The notes under the pieces were generated by a model that was given only the letters and a program-made list of their open reading frames with translations, did not search any database and had not been told where the DNA came from. This document shows, one piece after another, positions 33,842 through 34,737 of a stretch of 34,737 nt of DNA. The stretch lies in contig CAZMJI010000005.1 of the NCBI GenBank assembly GCA_964566765.1, forward strand, positions 1 to 34,737. Reading direction: 5' to 3'. Source of the DNA: Thioglobus_B sp964566765. GTDB lineage: Bacteria; Pseudomonadota; Gammaproteobacteria; PS1; Pseudothioglobaceae. The first letter of the stretch is position 1, and each line of letters starts with the position of its first letter. The position numbers were made by a program, and so were the translations under genes.

Positions 33842-34737
33842 TTAGAACCAAGGGCCCAATTGTAATTGCGTCATCAGTCCCACCACAAAAATCCAAACAA
33901 TGGTCATTGGCAAGAAGACTTTCCAAGATAGGCGCATAATTTGGTCATATCTAAATCTTGGGAATGTGGCTCGAACCCAAAGATATAAAAACATAAAGAA
34001 CACCGACTTGGCTAACAACCAAATCAGACCAGGCACCCAGGCGAACATAGTCTCTAGGAAAGTGCCCTCAAATGGAGAATGCCAGCCACCGAAGAACATC
34101 AGCACCGCCAACACCGCCATCAAAATCATATTGGCGTACTCTGCCAAGAAGAAAATACCAAAGGTCATGCCCGAATACTCAACATGGGTACCGCCAACAA
34201 TCTCAGATTCACCTTCAACCACGTCAAATGGTGCGCGGTTGGTCTCCACCAAAGCCGAAATAAAGAACACGATCATCATTGGGAACAGTGGGATCCAATA
34301 CCAATTGATGATGCCACCTTGTTGTGCTTCAACAATGGTGTTTAGATTGACACTACCGGCGATCATCACCACAGTCACCACAGCAAAGCCAATCACAATC
34401 TCATACGAAACCAGTAGCGAGGCGCTACGCAGTGCGCCCAATAGTGGGTATTTAGAGTTAGAAGCCCAGCCTGCTAGAATAATTCCGTAAACACCAATCG
34501 AGCCAATCGCCAGAATGTAGAGCAGGCTCACATCCAAATTGGTGATGTAGATGCCGTCTGCCAACGGCACCACCGCCCAAACTGCAATCGCCGGGGCAAT
34601 CGCCAATACTGGTGCTAATAAATACAAATATAGGTTGGCCTTGGTTGGGAAAATGATCTCTTTAAAGATCAACTTCACCGCGTCCGCAATCGGCTGCAAC
34701 CAACCTTTGGGGCCGACTCGGTTTGGACCAATACGCA
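33842..34737 (-). CDS. nuoH: NADH-quinone oxidoreductase subunit H, 5' end outside window
   Basis: The membrane subunit that lines the quinone chamber. The open frame continues without a start to the window edge. The first readable residues, RIGPNRVGPKGWLQPIADA, are the conserved N-terminal loop of NuoH, so about 30-45 residues lie beyond the edge. An apparent TTG start at 34699 inside this motif is not the real one. The quinone-site loop EVETNRAPFDVVEGESEIVGG-type segment is present (ALVETNRAPFDVVEGESE), as are RFRYDQIMRLSWKVFLP and about eight helices. nuoA-G would be expected beyond the edge. Confidence 0.96.
   Translation of the reverse strand, partial: RIGPNRVGPKGWLQPIADAVKLIFKEIIFPTKANLYLYLLAPVLAIAPAIAVWAVVPLADGIYITNLDVSLLYILAIGSIGVYGIILAGWASNSKYPLLGALRSASLLVSYEIVIGFAVVTVVMIAGSVNLNTIVEAQQGGIINWYWIPLFPMMIVFFISALVETNRAPFDVVEGESEIVGGTHVEYSGMTFGIFFLAEYANMILMAVLAVLMFFGGWHSPFEGTFLETMFAWVPGLIWLLAKSVFFMFLYLWVRATFPRFRYDQIMRLSWKVFLPMTIVWIFVVGLMTQLQLGPWF

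Noticed and set aside
33900..34490. 196-residue open frame on the plus strand
   Set aside because: It is antisense to nuoH and mirrors its membrane codons; no Shine-Dalgarno or recognised motif.
34697..34699. TTG as the start of nuoH
   Set aside because: The frame upstream continues with the conserved NuoH loop RIGPNRVGPKGW to the window edge, so the gene is cut by the edge.
1..34737. CRISPR arrays, insertion sequences, prophage or integrase genes
   Set aside because: No spaced direct repeats, transposase motifs or phage genes were seen; spacers are all short.

Overview
The window is a stretch of gammaproteobacterial chromosome. Single-copy housekeeping genes are packed tightly, and most spacers are under 160 bp. 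Three things point to Gammaproteobacteria: the dapA-bamC pair, CmoB, and a fused CysG siroheme synthase. The base composition looks a little under 50% GC by eye. I cannot name the genus. A free-living or symbiotic sulfur oxidiser of the Thioglobaceae/Thiotrichales type would fit, but that is inference. I see no phage, insertion sequence, CRISPR array, rRNA or plasmid gene.

Layout. 1-5.2 kb (minus strand): dapA, bamC and a divergent NAD-dependent DNA ligase. Downstream lies a strong promoter, a short RNA-like segment ending in an intrinsic terminator, and a soluble PDC/Cache sensor-like gene. The ligase gene is interrupted by a 100-N scaffold gap flanked by identical 55-bp ends; collapsing the duplicate restores one open frame. 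5.2-6.9 kb (minus): glnK-amtB ammonium uptake and nitrogen signalling. 7.1-12.9 kb (minus): a co-directional run tRNA-Leu(UAG)-serB-ccmF-ccmI-dapE-trmD with almost no spacing. 12.9-16.2 kb: a small DUF2892-like membrane protein, cysG, a Cys-rich unknown, hda and pgsA. 16.25-18.6 kb (plus): purM-purN-DUF3108 gene. 18.6-21.4 kb (minus): uvrA. 21.5-22.8 kb (plus): pyrH-frr with a clear terminator. 22.8-25.8 kb: a small secreted unknown (minus), then cmoB, a ZnuA-like binding protein and bioC (plus). 25.8-27.4 kb (minus): an inverse-autotransporter-type outer-membrane barrel without a passenger, directly followed by a secreted beta-rich protein. 27.5-34.7 kb (minus): nuoH-I-J-K-L-M-N, the membrane arm of respiratory complex I plus NuoI. 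nuoH runs off the right edge.

The genes cover lysine and peptidoglycan precursor supply (dapA, dapE), outer-membrane assembly (bamC), nitrogen sensing, cytochrome c maturation (ccmF, ccmI), siroheme (cysG), purines, pyrimidines, translation (trmD, frr, cmoB), replication and repair (ligA, hda, uvrA) and respiration (nuo). The accessory-looking loci are the PDC protein with its leader RNA, the barrel plus secreted-partner pair, the two other unknown proteins and the degenerate ZnuA-like protein. No stretch over 300 bases lacks a gene.
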